Below are positions 37,178 through 47,643 of a stretch of DNA of 64,000 nt, one piece after another. Position numbers and translations under genes: made by a program. The notes beneath the pieces are model-generated. The model was given only the letters and a program-made list of their open reading frames with translations, had not been told where the DNA came from and ran no database searches. This stretch comes from Desulfosarcina sp. BuS5 (GTDB lineage Bacteria; Desulfobacterota; Desulfobacteria; Desulfobacterales; BuS5): positions 3,904,501 through 3,968,500 of the forward strand of contig NZ_CP087952.1 of the NCBI RefSeq assembly GCF_028752835.1. The letters run 5' to 3'. Position 1 is the first letter of the stretch. Every line of letters begins with the position of its first letter.

Positions 37178-37885
37178 ATGTATGATAGCAATATTTCCAA
37201 ATTAACAAAAAAGCTTCATTATAAATTTAAGAATATCGCTCTCCTCGAGGAGGCTTTAAGGCATCGTTCCTATGTTAATGAACAGGATATTGATATGAAC
37301 GATAATGAGCGATTTGAATTTTTGGGAGATGCTGTGTTAAGCCTTGTGATCGGCAATATTCTGATGCTCCGCCATCCGGAATTCAAAGAGGGCGACCTCT
37401 CTATGATTCGTGCCGATCTTGTAAATGAAACACAACTAGCCGGCATTGCCCGTTCTTTGGATGTGGGCCGGCATGTGCAGCTTGGCAAAGGAGAGGCGCA
37501 GACAAAGGGCATGGATAAAAACTCTATTCTTTCAGATACTTATGAAGCCATAATAGCCTCGGTTTACTTGGACGGCGGCTATTATGCGGCATACCGTATG
37601 ATTGAATATCATTTTTCGTTTTTGTTTGATTCGATATCCGCACGCAGCACAAATCATTATTACAAAAGCCAACTTCAGGAACTTGTTCAAACTACAACTC
37701 ATCTGATACCCGTTTATAAAGTCATTAAGGAGAGGGGGCCTGATCACGATAAGACCTTTACCGTGCAACTGAATGTGGGCAGTATAGTCACTATAGGAGC
37801 AGGAAAAAGCAAGAAGCTGGCTGAACAGGATGCGGCAAGAAAAGCCCTTGATATTCTTGAAAAGAAAAATCTTGGCAGCATCTGA
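37178..37885 (+). CDS. rnc: Ribonuclease III
   Basis: RNase III cuts double-stranded RNA, including rRNA precursors. The signature NERFEFLGDAVLSLVIG is clear, the second catalytic acid region is SDTYEAIIASVYLDGG, and the C-terminal dsRNA-binding domain (YKSQLQELVQTTTHLIPVYK ... GAGKSKKLAEQDAARKAL) is complete. The 235-aa length is standard. It precedes a radical SAM gene, an arrangement common in this group. Confidence 0.96.
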   Translation: MYDSNISKLTKKLHYKFKNIALLEEALRHRSYVNEQDIDMNDNERFEFLGDAVLSLVIGNILMLRHPEFKEGDLSMIRADLVNETQLAGIARSLDVGRHVQLGKGEAQTKGMDKNSILSDTYEAIIASVYLDGGYYAAYRMIEYHFSFLFDSISARSTNHYYKSQLQELVQTTTHLIPVYKVIKERGPDHDKTFTVQLNVGSIVTIGAGKSKKLAEQDAARKALDILEKKNLGSI

Positions 37886-37906
37886 AAAATTTTCCTTTTA
37901 CTTACA

Positions 37907-38938
37907 ATGCCAAAACCTTTTATTATACCAATATTCATCCCGAATGCCGGTTGCCCACACTATTGCGCCTTTTGTAACCAGAGATCCATAACAGGCGCTG
38001 GTGATCAACTGATATCTCCTGAAAAAATCGGGGTGATTGCAAACGAATTCCTGGATTTTAAAAAAGAAAATCGCGGTGCCGTTCAAATCGCGTTTTACGG
38101 GGGCAACTTTCTCGGCCTGCAAACCGTCTATATGCTATCTCTTCTTAATGAGGCGGAAAAACTAGTAAAAAAAGGCTTGGTGGAGAGCATACGCTTCTCA
38201 ACAAGGCCTGATACAATAGTAAAGGAAAAAATAGATCTCATAAGCCGGTTTTCTGTATCGACCATAGAAGTCGGTGTTCAGTCCATGGATAATCAGGTGC
38301 TTAAAAAAGCCGGACGCGGGCATACCTGTAAAGACACGGAACGGGCGTTTTCTATGCTGAAAGAACGTAAATACAGCAATTATACAACAGGCGCTCAACT
38401 AATGGTGGGTTTGCCGGGTGATGACGAGACCAAGTGCCTTGCCTCATGCCGTAGTATTGCAAATTTGTCTCCGGATTTTGTCAGAATCTATCCTACCCTG
38501 GTAATTGATGGTTCTCTGCTTGCAAAATGGTACAAAAAAGGCGAATATAATCCTCTGCCTCTCGACATAGCTGTAACCCTTGTAAAAAAAATCTACCTTT
38601 TTTTTACAAAAAGGAAAGTCAAGGTTATCAGAATGGGACTGCAGGCTTCGTCGGACCTTGAAAAAGATTCAACAGTTTTGGCAGGGCCTTACCATCCGGC
38701 ATTCGGTCATTTGGTTTTTTCCGAGATTTTACTGGATCATGCGGAAAAGATAATTAATATGAGAAACGGGCTGCATGATGATATTCTCATCAAAGTTCAT
38801 CCTAAGAGTGTTTCAAGAATGAGAGGCTTAAAAAACCGGAATATAGAGATATTAAAGCAGAGATATAAAATAAAAACCATAAAGATCATCCCTGACCCCA
38901 GTACAAAAAACGATGACTGTTCGATCATATTTCAATAA
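37907..38938 (+). CDS. Radical SAM protein, Elp3/TIGR-type (YhcC-like)
   Basis: The N-terminal FIPNAGCPHYCAFCNQRSIT holds the CxxxCxxC iron-sulfur motif. The SAM-binding region follows (FYGGNFLGL), then VGVQSMDNQVL and MVGLPGDDE, and a C-terminal radical-SAM-associated domain (IYPTLVIDGSLLAKWYKKGEY). Related proteins lie beside rnc in many bacteria; their substrate is unknown. It is 21 bases from rnc, likely cotranscribed. Confidence 0.88.
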   Translation: MPKPFIIPIFIPNAGCPHYCAFCNQRSITGAGDQLISPEKIGVIANEFLDFKKENRGAVQIAFYGGNFLGLQTVYMLSLLNEAEKLVKKGLVESIRFSTRPDTIVKEKIDLISRFSVSTIEVGVQSMDNQVLKKAGRGHTCKDTERAFSMLKERKYSNYTTGAQLMVGLPGDDETKCLASCRSIANLSPDFVRIYPTLVIDGSLLAKWYKKGEYNPLPLDIAVTLVKKIYLFFTKRKVKVIRMGLQASSDLEKDSTVLAGPYHPAFGHLVFSEILLDHAEKIINMRNGLHDDILIKVHPKSVSRMRGLKNRNIEILKQRYKIKTIKIIPDPSTKNDDCSIIFQ

Positions 38939-38965
38939 AATAGTCTGAACCGGTTCCTTCTTTCC

Positions 38966-38994
38966 TTGACAAAGTCGAGCTACAGTCTTAAGAG
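38966..38994 (+). promoter_or_regulatory. Candidate sigma-70 promoter for gerM-fusA2
   Basis: TTGACA (38966-38971) is followed after 17 bases by TAAGAG (38989-38994). The -35 is perfect but the -10 weak. It lies about 50 bases upstream of the GerMN gene. Confidence 0.4.
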
Positions 38995-39044
38995 ATTAAA
39001 TCCCATGAACAACGGAAGATGAACACTATTGCCCGTTTAAAATT

Positions 39045-39608
39045 ATGACAAGTTTGAAAACCATATTATCAGTGCTCATAGTTGTTCTCTTGACAGTATT
39101 AATTGTGGTTTTTAATAAACCGGAAGGACAGAATAATCAGGATAAAGATAATACTTTACAGGTAGAATCTTATAATGATCAATCTGAATATCAGGAAATA
39201 CACCTCTATTTTGCCGACAGGAAACAGTTATTTTTAAGGGCTGAAAAAAGGCGTCTTGCATCTCTATCCGACCCGGCTGAAGCTGGAGAAAACATTCTAA
39301 AAATGCTGATTCAAGGTCCTGCTCAAGGTCTGATGCGGACAATACCGGAAGGTACCAAAATTTCAGCTTTTTATATAACTGATGCTGCAACCGCTTATGT
39401 AGATCTGTCGGAAGAGGTAAGAGATAATCAACCTGGAGGAGCAACAACTGAACTTTTAACCATATATTCAATTGTAAATTCACTAATTCTTAATATTCCT
39501 GAAATTAACAGGGTAAAGATATTAATATGCGGACGCGAATCAATGACTCTTGCAGGACATATTAGTCTGCGGCCGCATTTTAAAGCCGACATGCTTTTGA
39601 TACGATGA
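39045..39608 (+). CDS. GerMN domain protein, membrane anchored
   Basis: An N-terminal hydrophobic anchor ([19 protein letters not shown]) is followed by a GerMN domain ([13 protein letters not shown] ... [17 protein letters not shown] ... [12 protein letters not shown]). GerMN domains occur in Bacillus GerM and in many non-sporulating bacteria, often near envelope functions. It overlaps the EF-G gene by four bases (ATGA), so they are coupled. The biological role is unknown. Confidence 0.85.
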   Translation: MTSLKTILSVLIVVLLTVLIVVFNKPEGQNNQDKDNTLQVESYNDQSEYQEIHLYFADRKQLFLRAEKRRLASLSDPAEAGENILKMLIQGPAQGLMRTIPEGTKISAFYITDAATAYVDLSEEVRDNQPGGATTELLTIYSIVNSLILNIPEINRVKILICGRESMTLAGHISLRPHFKADMLLIR

Positions 39609-41638
39609 AAAAAACTGACCAAATAAAAAAAATACGAAATATCGGTATTATTGCACATATTGATGCTGGAAAAACTACGGTGACTGAGCGGATTCTCTAC
39701 TATACCGGCCGATCTCATAAAATAGGAGAAGTCCATGATGGCGAGGCTGTAATGGACTGGATGCTGGACGAGCAGGAACGTGGAATTACAATAACCTCCG
39801 CTGTTACAACCTGTCACTGGAAGGGGGGTGAAATTCAGATAATAGATACTCCAGGTCATGTCGATTTTACTATCGAGGTGGAGCGCTCACTAAGAGTGTT
39901 AGACGGTGTAGTTGGTGTTTTTTGCGCTGTTGGAGGAGTCGAGCCTCAGTCCGAAACCGTTTGGCGCCAGGCTGATAAATATTTTGTCCCCAAAATAGCA
40001 TTTATCAATAAACTGGATAGAATCGGCGCAAATTTTTTTAAAACCGTAGAAATGATGAAGAAAAAACTTAATGCCGAACCTCTTATAATTCAACTGCCGA
40101 TCGGATCAGAAGACGATTTTATCGGTGTAATCGACCTTCTGAACATGAAACAGATACTCTACCATGACGAGACCAGGGGTGAAACTTTTACAATAGAAGA
40201 AATCTCATCAGATTATATCGAACGCGCCGAAGAGTACCGTGAGAAACTTATAGAATTGCTTGCCGAATATGATGACGATATAATGGAAGCCTATCTATCC
40301 GAAGCTCCCATCGACAACACCATACTTCTTGCTGCTATACGAAAATCTGTCATTGATTTAAAGCTCGTTCCTGCTTTGTGCGGCAGCGCATTAAAGAACA
40401 AGGGCATACAGCCTCTACTGGATGCGATTAATTTTTTTCTTCCAAGCCCCTTGGATGTGCCGCCGATAAAGGGGATTAATCCTGAAACGGAAGAAATAAT
40501 TGAATGCAGGGCCAGTGATAAAGAACCCCTTGCCGCTCTTATCTTTAAAGTGTCTATGTCAGAAGGAAGAAAGCTTTCTTACCTTCGGATATACAGCGGA
40601 AATATCAAGGTTAAAGAGGATCTTTACAATCCGGTTCGCCAAAAAAAAGAGAAGCTTACCAGGATTCTCAGAATGCATGCGAACAAAAAAGAAAGGATAG
40701 ATAGGGCGGGTGCAGGCAGCATAGTCGGGATTGTGGGATTAAAGGAATCTTCCACCGGGGAGACCCTATGTTCCGAAGAACACCCTGTTCTCCTGGAAAA
40801 AATAGATTTTTACGAACCTGTCATTTCTATTGCAGTTGAACCAAAAACCCATGCGGATCAAGAGAAAATTGACGATGTGATAGAAAAATTTATCGCCGAA
40901 GATCCAACCTTAAGATGCAAAAAAGATGAGGATACCGGCCAAATTATTCTGTCCGGAATGGGTGAACTTCACCTGGAAGTAATAATAAGCCGTATGCAGC
41001 GTGAATTTAAAACATCTGTTAATGTCGGCAAACCACAAGTGGTTTACAGGGAGTCGATAGAGCGGGAAGTTAAAGCCTCAGCGGTTTTCGATAAGGAGGT
41101 TGCCGGCCGGCACCATTTCGGCGAGGTCACAATAAGGCTTAAGCCATTACCAAGAGGAAGTGAGACTATATTCATATCAGAGCTGCCCGAAGATAAAATA
41201 CCGAAAATTTTCCTGCCGGCCATAAAAAAAGGTGTAATGGAAGCCCTGGATAGCGGAGCATTAATGGGTTATCCTGTGGTCGATGTTGAGGCAGTACTCA
41301 CTGGAGGTTCTTACAAAGAATCTATGGGTACGGAACTTGCATATAATGTTTGTGCCTCCATGGCCGTCAAGAAGGCCCTGCAAGACGGAAGAGCGTTTCT
41401 ACTTGACCCCGTAATGAGTGTTGAGGTCTTTGTGCCTGAATCCTTTACCGGAGATGTTATTGGCGACCTTAATTCACGAAACGGCCAGATAGAATCGGTT
41501 GAACATCAGATCGGATCACAGGCCATAAAGGCCTCTGTTTCACTTGCTAAAATGTTCGGGTTTTCAACATCATTAAGATCCGCCACCCAGGGCCGAGGAA
41601 CTTTTACGATGCAATTTTCTCATTTTGATAAAAGATAG
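39605..41638 (+). CDS. fusA: Elongation factor G-like translational GTPase (EF-G paralogue)
   Basis: The GTPase motifs are clear: [25 protein letters not shown] and NKLDR. Domains II-V follow in EF-G order ([17 protein letters not shown] ... [14 protein letters not shown] ... [17 protein letters not shown]-like end). At 677 aa it is slightly short, and it lies outside the str operon, next to GerMN, so it may be the EF-G2 type that handles recycling or translocation only. Sequence alone does not decide this. Confidence 0.93.
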   Translation: MKKTDQIKKIRNIGIIAHIDAGKTTVTERILYYTGRSHKIGEVHDGEAVMDWMLDEQERGITITSAVTTCHWKGGEIQIIDTPGHVDFTIEVERSLRVLDGVVGVFCAVGGVEPQSETVWRQADKYFVPKIAFINKLDRIGANFFKTVEMMKKKLNAEPLIIQLPIGSEDDFIGVIDLLNMKQILYHDETRGETFTIEEISSDYIERAEEYREKLIELLAEYDDDIMEAYLSEAPIDNTILLAAIRKSVIDLKLVPALCGSALKNKGIQPLLDAINFFLPSPLDVPPIKGINPETEEIIECRASDKEPLAALIFKVSMSEGRKLSYLRIYSGNIKVKEDLYNPVRQKKEKLTRILRMHANKKERIDRAGAGSIVGIVGLKESSTGETLCSEEHPVLLEKIDFYEPVISIAVEPKTHADQEKIDDVIEKFIAEDPTLRCKKDEDTGQIILSGMGELHLEVIISRMQREFKTSVNVGKPQVVYRESIEREVKASAVFDKEVAGRHHFGEVTIRLKPLPRGSETIFISELPEDKIPKIFLPAIKKGVMEALDSGALMGYPVVDVEAVLTGGSYKESMGTELAYNVCASMAVKKALQDGRAFLLDPVMSVEVFVPESFTGDVIGDLNSRNGQIESVEHQIGSQAIKASVSLAKMFGFSTSLRSATQGRGTFTMQFSHFDKR

Positions 41639-41750
41639 CCCGTCCGGGAACAGTTATGGATAAAATTGTCAATTAATTGACATTGAAATACTATAATCTG
41701 CAAGCAACCTTCAATATATAATCCACAACCCGCAAACCATAATCAAAATT

Positions 41751-42848
41751 ATGACTCCTTTTTTAATAAAGCGTAAAAAGACAAAAGAGATTTATGTGGG
41801 CAAGGTAAAGATCGGGGGCTTTGCGCCCGTTGCGGTTCAGTCCATGACCAATACACCCACAGAGGATGTCCAGGCAACTGTTTCGCAGATCAAACGCCTG
41901 GAAGAAGCCGGTTGTGAAATCATACGTGTGGCGGTTCCTGATATGGAGGCTGCAACAGCTATCGTAAAGATCAAAAAAGAGATTTCCATCCCTTTGATAG
42001 CAGATATACACTTTGATTATCGCCTGGCTGTTGCCGCAGCAGAATCAGGCGCTGATGCTCTCAGGATAAACCCGGGGAACATTGGAGGCAGAAAAAAGGT
42101 CAAAGCAGTTACAGATGCCGCGAAAAATTTTAATATCCCCATAAGAATCGGTGTGAATGCCGGTTCCCTGGAAAAGGAATTTTTGGAAAAACATGGCGGT
42201 GTAACGGCCGAAGCAATGGTTGAAAGCGCCTTGAGGCACGTTGACCTGTTGGATTCGCTCGGTTTTCATGAAATCAAGCTTTCCTTAAAAGCGTCTGATA
42301 TACCAAGGACACTGGATGCATACAGGCTGCTTTCCTGCCATACAGATATTCCTCTTCATGTCGGCGTAACAGAGGCCGGAGGGCTTTTCCCCGGGATAGT
42401 CAAATCGTCCGTTGGCATAGGCATGCTTCTTGCAGAAGGTATTGGTGACACCATACGCGTATCATTGACCAGGGATCCTGTGGAAGAGATTAGAACCGGT
42501 TTTGAGATTCTGAAAGCCCTTGGAATGCGAAAACACGGACCGGAAATAATTTCGTGCCCGACTTGCGGAAGATGCAAAATCGATCTCTTTAATATTGCGA
42601 AACAGGTAGAGAAGGCGCTTTTAACATCATCAATGCCTTTAAAGATTGCGATCATGGGATGCATAGTAAACGGGCCGGGAGAAGCCAGGGAAGCGGATAT
42701 AGGTATTGCCGGAGGGAAAGGCGCAGGCATTCTATTCAAAAAAGGTAAGGTTGTTAAAAAAATCCCGGAGGATAGATTAGTTGATATTTTGTTGAAAGAG
42801 ATCAAGGAATACGAAAAAAATTACTTGGAGGGTGGTAAATTACAATGA
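41751..42848 (+). CDS. ispG: (E)-4-hydroxy-3-methylbut-2-enyl-diphosphate synthase IspG
   Basis: IspG is an iron-sulfur enzyme of the MEP isoprenoid pathway. The TIM-barrel start VAVQSMTNTPTEDV, ADIHFDYRLA and RINPGN are present, and the 4Fe-4S cysteines lie in SCPTCGRC and MGCIVNGPGEA. The 365-aa length is normal for the bacterial short form. Its stop overlaps the ATG of the GrpE-like gene. Confidence 0.97.
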   Translation: MTPFLIKRKKTKEIYVGKVKIGGFAPVAVQSMTNTPTEDVQATVSQIKRLEEAGCEIIRVAVPDMEAATAIVKIKKEISIPLIADIHFDYRLAVAAAESGADALRINPGNIGGRKKVKAVTDAAKNFNIPIRIGVNAGSLEKEFLEKHGGVTAEAMVESALRHVDLLDSLGFHEIKLSLKASDIPRTLDAYRLLSCHTDIPLHVGVTEAGGLFPGIVKSSVGIGMLLAEGIGDTIRVSLTRDPVEEIRTGFEILKALGMRKHGPEIISCPTCGRCKIDLFNIAKQVEKALLTSSMPLKIAIMGCIVNGPGEAREADIGIAGGKGAGILFKKGKVVKKIPEDRLVDILLKEIKEYEKNYLEGGKLQ

Positions 42849-43591
42849 TTGAAAATCATCTAAATGACCCCGTTTTTTTTGAAAAAGAACAAACACAGGC
42901 CATACCTTCGGAGGACTCCGGAGAAATCCTGGAACTTACTGAAATTTTCCAGCCTGCTCATAACGATTTTAAAGCGATTGCAGCAAAAGTTGAAAGGGAC
43001 TTTGATCAACCGGATTTCGGCGCATTTGTCGGTGAAGAGAATCAACTTGAAGATGCTGCTGATATTATTGAAGATGACGGGATTGACCTCACAATCCTAA
43101 AACTGGAGAGTCTTGAAAAGCAGATAGAACAGTTATCCAATGAGTTTACAAGCAAACTGAAATATGATGCTCATAAGGAAAAAATAATAGATGATCTTCA
43201 TCATGAACTCCAGCAATACAAAAATGATATTATAAAAAAGCAGTCAATGGCCATCATCCTGGATATGATAAAAGTTGTCGATGGGATCAGAAAATTTTTA
43301 GCGTATCATAAAGATAAAGAACCTTCCGATTCGGAGTTCGGGAAACTGCTTGATTTTATTGAAAGCATCCCTTCAGATATAGAAGATGTTTTTTTATTGC
43401 AAGGTGTAAATACTTTTACCTGCAACAATGAGGTTATCGACCCCGCCAGGCAAAAAATAGTAAAAAAAACAGCAACAACAGATAAATCAAAAGATAAAAT
43501 GGTAACAGCCACCATATCTCACGGCTATGAATGCGACGATAAGGTAATCCGCCCGGAAATGGTTCAAATTTTAACATACAAAAATTCTTAA
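42845..43591 (+). CDS. Divergent GrpE-like nucleotide exchange factor
   Basis: The 248-aa protein has a long acidic N-terminal extension (about 95 residues), a coiled-coil segment (LEKQIEQLSNEFTSKLKY, then HHELQQYKNDI) and a beta-wing C-terminus (QKIVKKTATTDKSKDKMVTA ... SHGYECDDKVIRPEMVQI). The last segment is the GrpE signature. It is followed 14 bases later by an Hsp70. It is not the housekeeping grpE, as length and sequence are unusual. Confidence 0.85.
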   Translation: MIENHLNDPVFFEKEQTQAIPSEDSGEILELTEIFQPAHNDFKAIAAKVERDFDQPDFGAFVGEENQLEDAADIIEDDGIDLTILKLESLEKQIEQLSNEFTSKLKYDAHKEKIIDDLHHELQQYKNDIIKKQSMAIILDMIKVVDGIRKFLAYHKDKEPSDSEFGKLLDFIESIPSDIEDVFLLQGVNTFTCNNEVIDPARQKIVKKTATTDKSKDKMVTATISHGYECDDKVIRPEMVQILTYKNS

Positions 43592-43605
43592 AATGGAGAT
43601 CCGCG

Positions 43606-45285
43606 ATGAGTGAGAAGATGAAAAAAGTTTTTGGCATAGATTTAGGCACCACATATTCGTCTATAGCTTATGTGGATGAATACGGAAAACCTGTTATTCT
43701 GCCTAATGTTGAAAACCAGCATCTTACCCCTTCAGTGGTTTTCTTTGATGAAGGCAACATAGTTGTCGGTGATGTGGCAAAAGAAAGCTCAAAAATTTAT
43801 CCTGATGAGGTGGTTAGTTTTGTAAAACGGTCCATGGGTGAGCCTAATTTTCTCTTCGAGTATGATTCAAAGATGTACAGGGCCGAGGAAATTTCGAGTT
43901 ATATTATAAGAAAAGTAGTCCAGGATGCGGAACAGAACCTGGGTGAAAAGATTACCGACGTGGTAATCACATGTCCTGCATATTTCGGGATTAATGAACG
44001 TGAGGCAACTAAAAAAGCCGGTGAGATAGCAGGATATAATGTGCGCCAAATTATAAATGAACCGACCGCCGCCGCCATTGCATATGGAACTGTCGAATCA
44101 TCCGAAAGAAAAACCGTACTTGTTTACGATCTAGGAGGCGGGACATTTGATATAACAATGATAGAGATTAAACCCGATGCAATCGAAGTAATATGCACAG
44201 GAGGAGATCATAACCTGGGAGGAAAAGACTGGGACGATAGAATTGTATCATACCTTGTTGAAAAATTTAAGAATAAGACAGGAATTGAAGAGGATATTCT
44301 CGATGATCCCGACACCTGCCAGGAACTGCAGCTTTCGGCTGAAAAAGCAAAAAAAGTCCTCTCCCAGAGGGAGAAGACCCCGATTGCCATCACTCACGGG
44401 GGAGAAAGAGTTAAGGTTGAACTGGAACGAAAAAAGTTTGAAGAGATTACAACGGATCTACTTGAAAGAACGATCGCTTTTATCCATGATATGCTGGAAG
44501 AGGCAAGAAAAAAAGGTTATGATAAATTCGATGAAATCATACTGGTAGGCGGAGCCACACGCATGCCGCTGATAATGAAACGTATTAAGGAAGAGTTCTC
44601 CATGGAGCCCAAGTCCTTCGATCCTGATGAATCCATAGCAAAAGGCGCTGCAATATATGGATGTAAACTTGTTCTTAATGATGGCCTGATTAAAAAAATT
44701 TCCGAAAATACAGGTAAAAAAATAAAGCCATTTGATGACCTTATTGAACTGACAGACGCGGTTGATGTGACTCCTGCGCAGATCCAGGAAGCTGCCCGGC
44801 AGGTTGCAGGTGAAACAGGATATACTCTTGCCGCGGTTGAGCGGTCTGCCGTAAAGGTTAAAAACGTCACTAGCAAGAGCTTTGGAGTTATAGTAAGAAA
44901 CAGGCAGAACGAAGAGCTTGTATTTAATCTCATTACACGAAACACATCTGTACCTGTAAACACCAAAAAGGCCTTTTTTACAGGGATCGCTGATCAGGAG
45001 ACAGTCCTGATCCGGATCATGGAGAATGAAACCAGTGAAAAGACTCTTCCTCCGCAATATGCAATAGAGATCGGAACCGCTGTCCTCGATCTACCTGACG
45101 GTCTTCCGGCCGATCTCCCAGTTGAAATCACTTTTAATCTGGATATGGATGGCTGTCTGCAAATTAATGCTGTAGAAACTTACAAATCTCGATGTGTGGA
45201 TGTTACCCTGAATACATGCGCTGTAATAAATGGAGAGGAACTTGAAGAAGCCAAGGCAAGGTGCAATAATCTGTTTGTTCACTAA
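43606..45285 (+). CDS. Hsp70-family chaperone, short (HscC-like)
   Basis: The ATPase motifs FGIDLGTTYSSIAYV, VYDLGGGTFDIT, NEPTAAAIAYG and LVGGATRMPLI are intact. The peptide-binding part is present (ITRNTSVPVNTKKAFFTG) but the helical lid is very short, giving 559 aa against about 640 for DnaK. This length resembles HscC, which works with membrane J-proteins in E. coli. It lies between GrpE-like and J-like partner genes, making a self-contained system. Substrates are unknown. Confidence 0.93.
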   Translation: MSEKMKKVFGIDLGTTYSSIAYVDEYGKPVILPNVENQHLTPSVVFFDEGNIVVGDVAKESSKIYPDEVVSFVKRSMGEPNFLFEYDSKMYRAEEISSYIIRKVVQDAEQNLGEKITDVVITCPAYFGINEREATKKAGEIAGYNVRQIINEPTAAAIAYGTVESSERKTVLVYDLGGGTFDITMIEIKPDAIEVICTGGDHNLGGKDWDDRIVSYLVEKFKNKTGIEEDILDDPDTCQELQLSAEKAKKVLSQREKTPIAITHGGERVKVELERKKFEEITTDLLERTIAFIHDMLEEARKKGYDKFDEIILVGGATRMPLIMKRIKEEFSMEPKSFDPDESIAKGAAIYGCKLVLNDGLIKKISENTGKKIKPFDDLIELTDAVDVTPAQIQEAARQVAGETGYTLAAVERSAVKVKNVTSKSFGVIVRNRQNEELVFNLITRNTSVPVNTKKAFFTGIADQETVLIRIMENETSEKTLPPQYAIEIGTAVLDLPDGLPADLPVEITFNLDMDGCLQINAVETYKSRCVDVTLNTCAVINGEELEEAKARCNNLFVH

Positions 45286-45297
45286 AAATGGCCTATA

Positions 45298-47643
45298 ATG
45301 GGAAGAAAAAATTTCTATATACTGCTCGATTTGTCAATCGATCCCCCTGAAGAGGAGCAAAAAATAATTGAGCTGGCGATTAAGCAAAAGCAGGCTGAAT
45401 GGAGCCGCTCCCGCAATCATCCCACCAAGGGCTTAAAAGCTAAACAGTATATCGGCCTGCTTCCTGAAATCCGCAGGATCATGGGTGATCCGGAGCTGCG
45501 GAAAACCGAAGCCTCAAATGCGGCAACAATCCTTTCAAAAAAAGCCGGCGAAAAATTTTTGGTGATAGACAGGCATATTGCCATCTGTATGAGCAAGGGT
45601 TTCATAACCGACGAAGAAATTTTTAATCTGGCCAAACGCCATTCTGTTAAAGACAATGAAATCAGAAAAAGGGTAAAGCAAAGGGAAGATGCAAAAAATG
45701 CGGAGATAAACAAGCAGGTTAAGTTACGCTCCGCTAAAGGATACATAACTAAAGACGAGCTGTTAGAGCTTGCGAAAATTCACTCTGTAAGCGCCAAAGA
45801 GATCCGCAAGAGAGTAACCTGCCCCATCAAAAAAAGCTTACAAAAATCAGCAAAAAAGCCCAAACCTTTAGATAAAGCTATAGAAAAAATTATAACTGAT
45901 AATCTTAAAATCGTAGGAAAATCATCTCTTTATCAATTCCTTGATCTTCCTTCGGACTCCAGTCTGGAATCCTTGCAAGAAAAATCAAAAAAAAGAGAGT
46001 CCGAATTACACAAAAGAGGTAAAAAAGACGCTCTTGGCACAGCCGGAATAGCCTTGGCAGGGCATTGTCGAACGATTTTCAAGACTGAAAACACCCGCAA
46101 CTCGTATGACATGACCAATGCCCGCTCTCTTCTTAAAGGTCTGGATTCAGATATTGATGTGGCGGGGATGGATGGTACAATAAGAACGGAATATTATAAT
46201 GCTCTGGTCGATTCCGCCGTCAAATTAGGCATGAACAGAAATGAAGCTCACAAGTATATTAGAGATTACTCCAGGAAAAAAAAATGGAAAATTGAGACTA
46301 AAGCAAAAAGGCCGGGCTGGGTTCTGTATGCTGTAGTCATTGCTGCATTGCTGTTTATAGGCGCCGGCACTGGAATATATTTACATATAAAAAATGAAAG
46401 CAAGCTGAAAAAAGAATATCAGCAGGTGCTTGCTGGTATAGAAAATGATAATGATCTGCAAAAAAAGGTGCGGGTATTCAATAATTATATCAGCACACAT
46501 AAAGAGAGCGACCGTACTATTGATGCTGTAAAACGGCTGGAAAAGTTGCGCCTTGCCATAGATGAGCTGAAAGCAAAAGAGTTCACTGCCGATGCGGATA
46601 AATTATTGGCGGAAAAAAAATATCAAAATGCTCTGGCAATTTACAAGGAGTTTATAAGGAGATATCCGAAAAGCCTTTACGCGGATAAAATTAAAAAAAA
46701 AATCGAGGAATTATCGGTGCTGCTTGATGATATTGATTACAAAGAACTGGACAGGTTACACGGCAAGCTGGTGCAGGTAAGAGCATTGGCATATTCCGCA
46801 TATTTAAAGGAACATCCAAAAGGTAAAAATATCAAAAATGCAAAAAAAATCCTATCGAACATACGCGAGGAATATTACCTGACTCTGCTTAAGGAGATTG
46901 AGAAATGTGCAAAAAATGAGGACTGGGAAAAAGGAGTGCTCTCATGCGATGACTTTATTAAAATATATAATGGGCATCAACGTGCTGTAGAAATTAAAGA
47001 ACAACAGGATATTCTACGCACCCGCTTATGGGAAAAAGAAACTTTCGCCCGGATGCTGCAAAAAGTAAATGCTAAAGGGGGGGATTACCAGGCCGGAAGA
47101 CAAATTTTTATTGATTATTTAAATGCTTATCCCGATTCTTACATAAATGATAAGATAAAGGTGGAACTGGCCAATCTGGACAAAAAGGAATTAATGGCAA
47201 AAACTGCCGCTAAAAAAGAACGTCTGATAAGGTTAATTAAAAAATCCGGCAACCGTTTTATTCTCAACAGTAATGATACTGTAAGGGACATAAAGACCGG
47301 CCTGACATGGTGCGTGGCTGATTCCCTGCTCGATACGGATGATTGTCTAGACTACGACTCTGCAATAGAATATACTAATAATTTAAAGACAGGCGGATAT
47401 AACGACTGGCGCCTGCCGACTGTCGTTGAACTGGCTCAGCTCTATAAGCAAAAGCCTTTTTTTCCTCAAGGTGAATCTGAATGGTACTGGACATCAAAAA
47501 ATTATTCACGCTATGCTGACGGCTGGAGCAAAGTGGTTGACATTGTAACTTCTAAAAATGAAGTTATGTGGGAAAAGGAGGAGAGAGATTCGCGGGACTG
47601 CGGATCCGTACGTGCGGTAAGGTATAGAGCTTCACATAAATAA
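45298..47643 (+). CDS. Membrane-anchored J-like co-chaperone with DUF1566 domain
   Basis: Residues about 4-75 look like a J domain (NFYILLDLSIDPPEEEQ ... GDPELRKTEAS), but the essential HPD is HPT (in RNHPTKG). A second J-like stretch (SSLYQFLDLPSDSSLESL, near residue 205) lacks any HPD. A transmembrane helix (WVLYAVVIAALLFIGAGTG) lies near 340. TPR-like helical repeats follow (AKEFTADADKLLAEKKYQNA), then a C-terminal DUF1566/Lcl domain (DIKTGLTWC ... YNDWRLPTVVELAQLY) near 660-775. The function is likely to couple the Hsp70 to the membrane. The stop TAA lies inside a palindromic repeat. Confidence 0.8.
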   Translation: MGRKNFYILLDLSIDPPEEEQKIIELAIKQKQAEWSRSRNHPTKGLKAKQYIGLLPEIRRIMGDPELRKTEASNAATILSKKAGEKFLVIDRHIAICMSKGFITDEEIFNLAKRHSVKDNEIRKRVKQREDAKNAEINKQVKLRSAKGYITKDELLELAKIHSVSAKEIRKRVTCPIKKSLQKSAKKPKPLDKAIEKIITDNLKIVGKSSLYQFLDLPSDSSLESLQEKSKKRESELHKRGKKDALGTAGIALAGHCRTIFKTENTRNSYDMTNARSLLKGLDSDIDVAGMDGTIRTEYYNALVDSAVKLGMNRNEAHKYIRDYSRKKKWKIETKAKRPGWVLYAVVIAALLFIGAGTGIYLHIKNESKLKKEYQQVLAGIENDNDLQKKVRVFNNYISTHKESDRTIDAVKRLEKLRLAIDELKAKEFTADADKLLAEKKYQNALAIYKEFIRRYPKSLYADKIKKKIEELSVLLDDIDYKELDRLHGKLVQVRALAYSAYLKEHPKGKNIKNAKKILSNIREEYYLTLLKEIEKCAKNEDWEKGVLSCDDFIKIYNGHQRAVEIKEQQDILRTRLWEKETFARMLQKVNAKGGDYQAGRQIFIDYLNAYPDSYINDKIKVELANLDKKELMAKTAAKKERLIRLIKKSGNRFILNSNDTVRDIKTGLTWCVADSLLDTDDCLDYDSAIEYTNNLKTGGYNDWRLPTVVELAQLYKQKPFFPQGESEWYWTSKNYSRYADGWSKVVDIVTSKNEVMWEKEERDSRDCGSVRAVRYRASHK

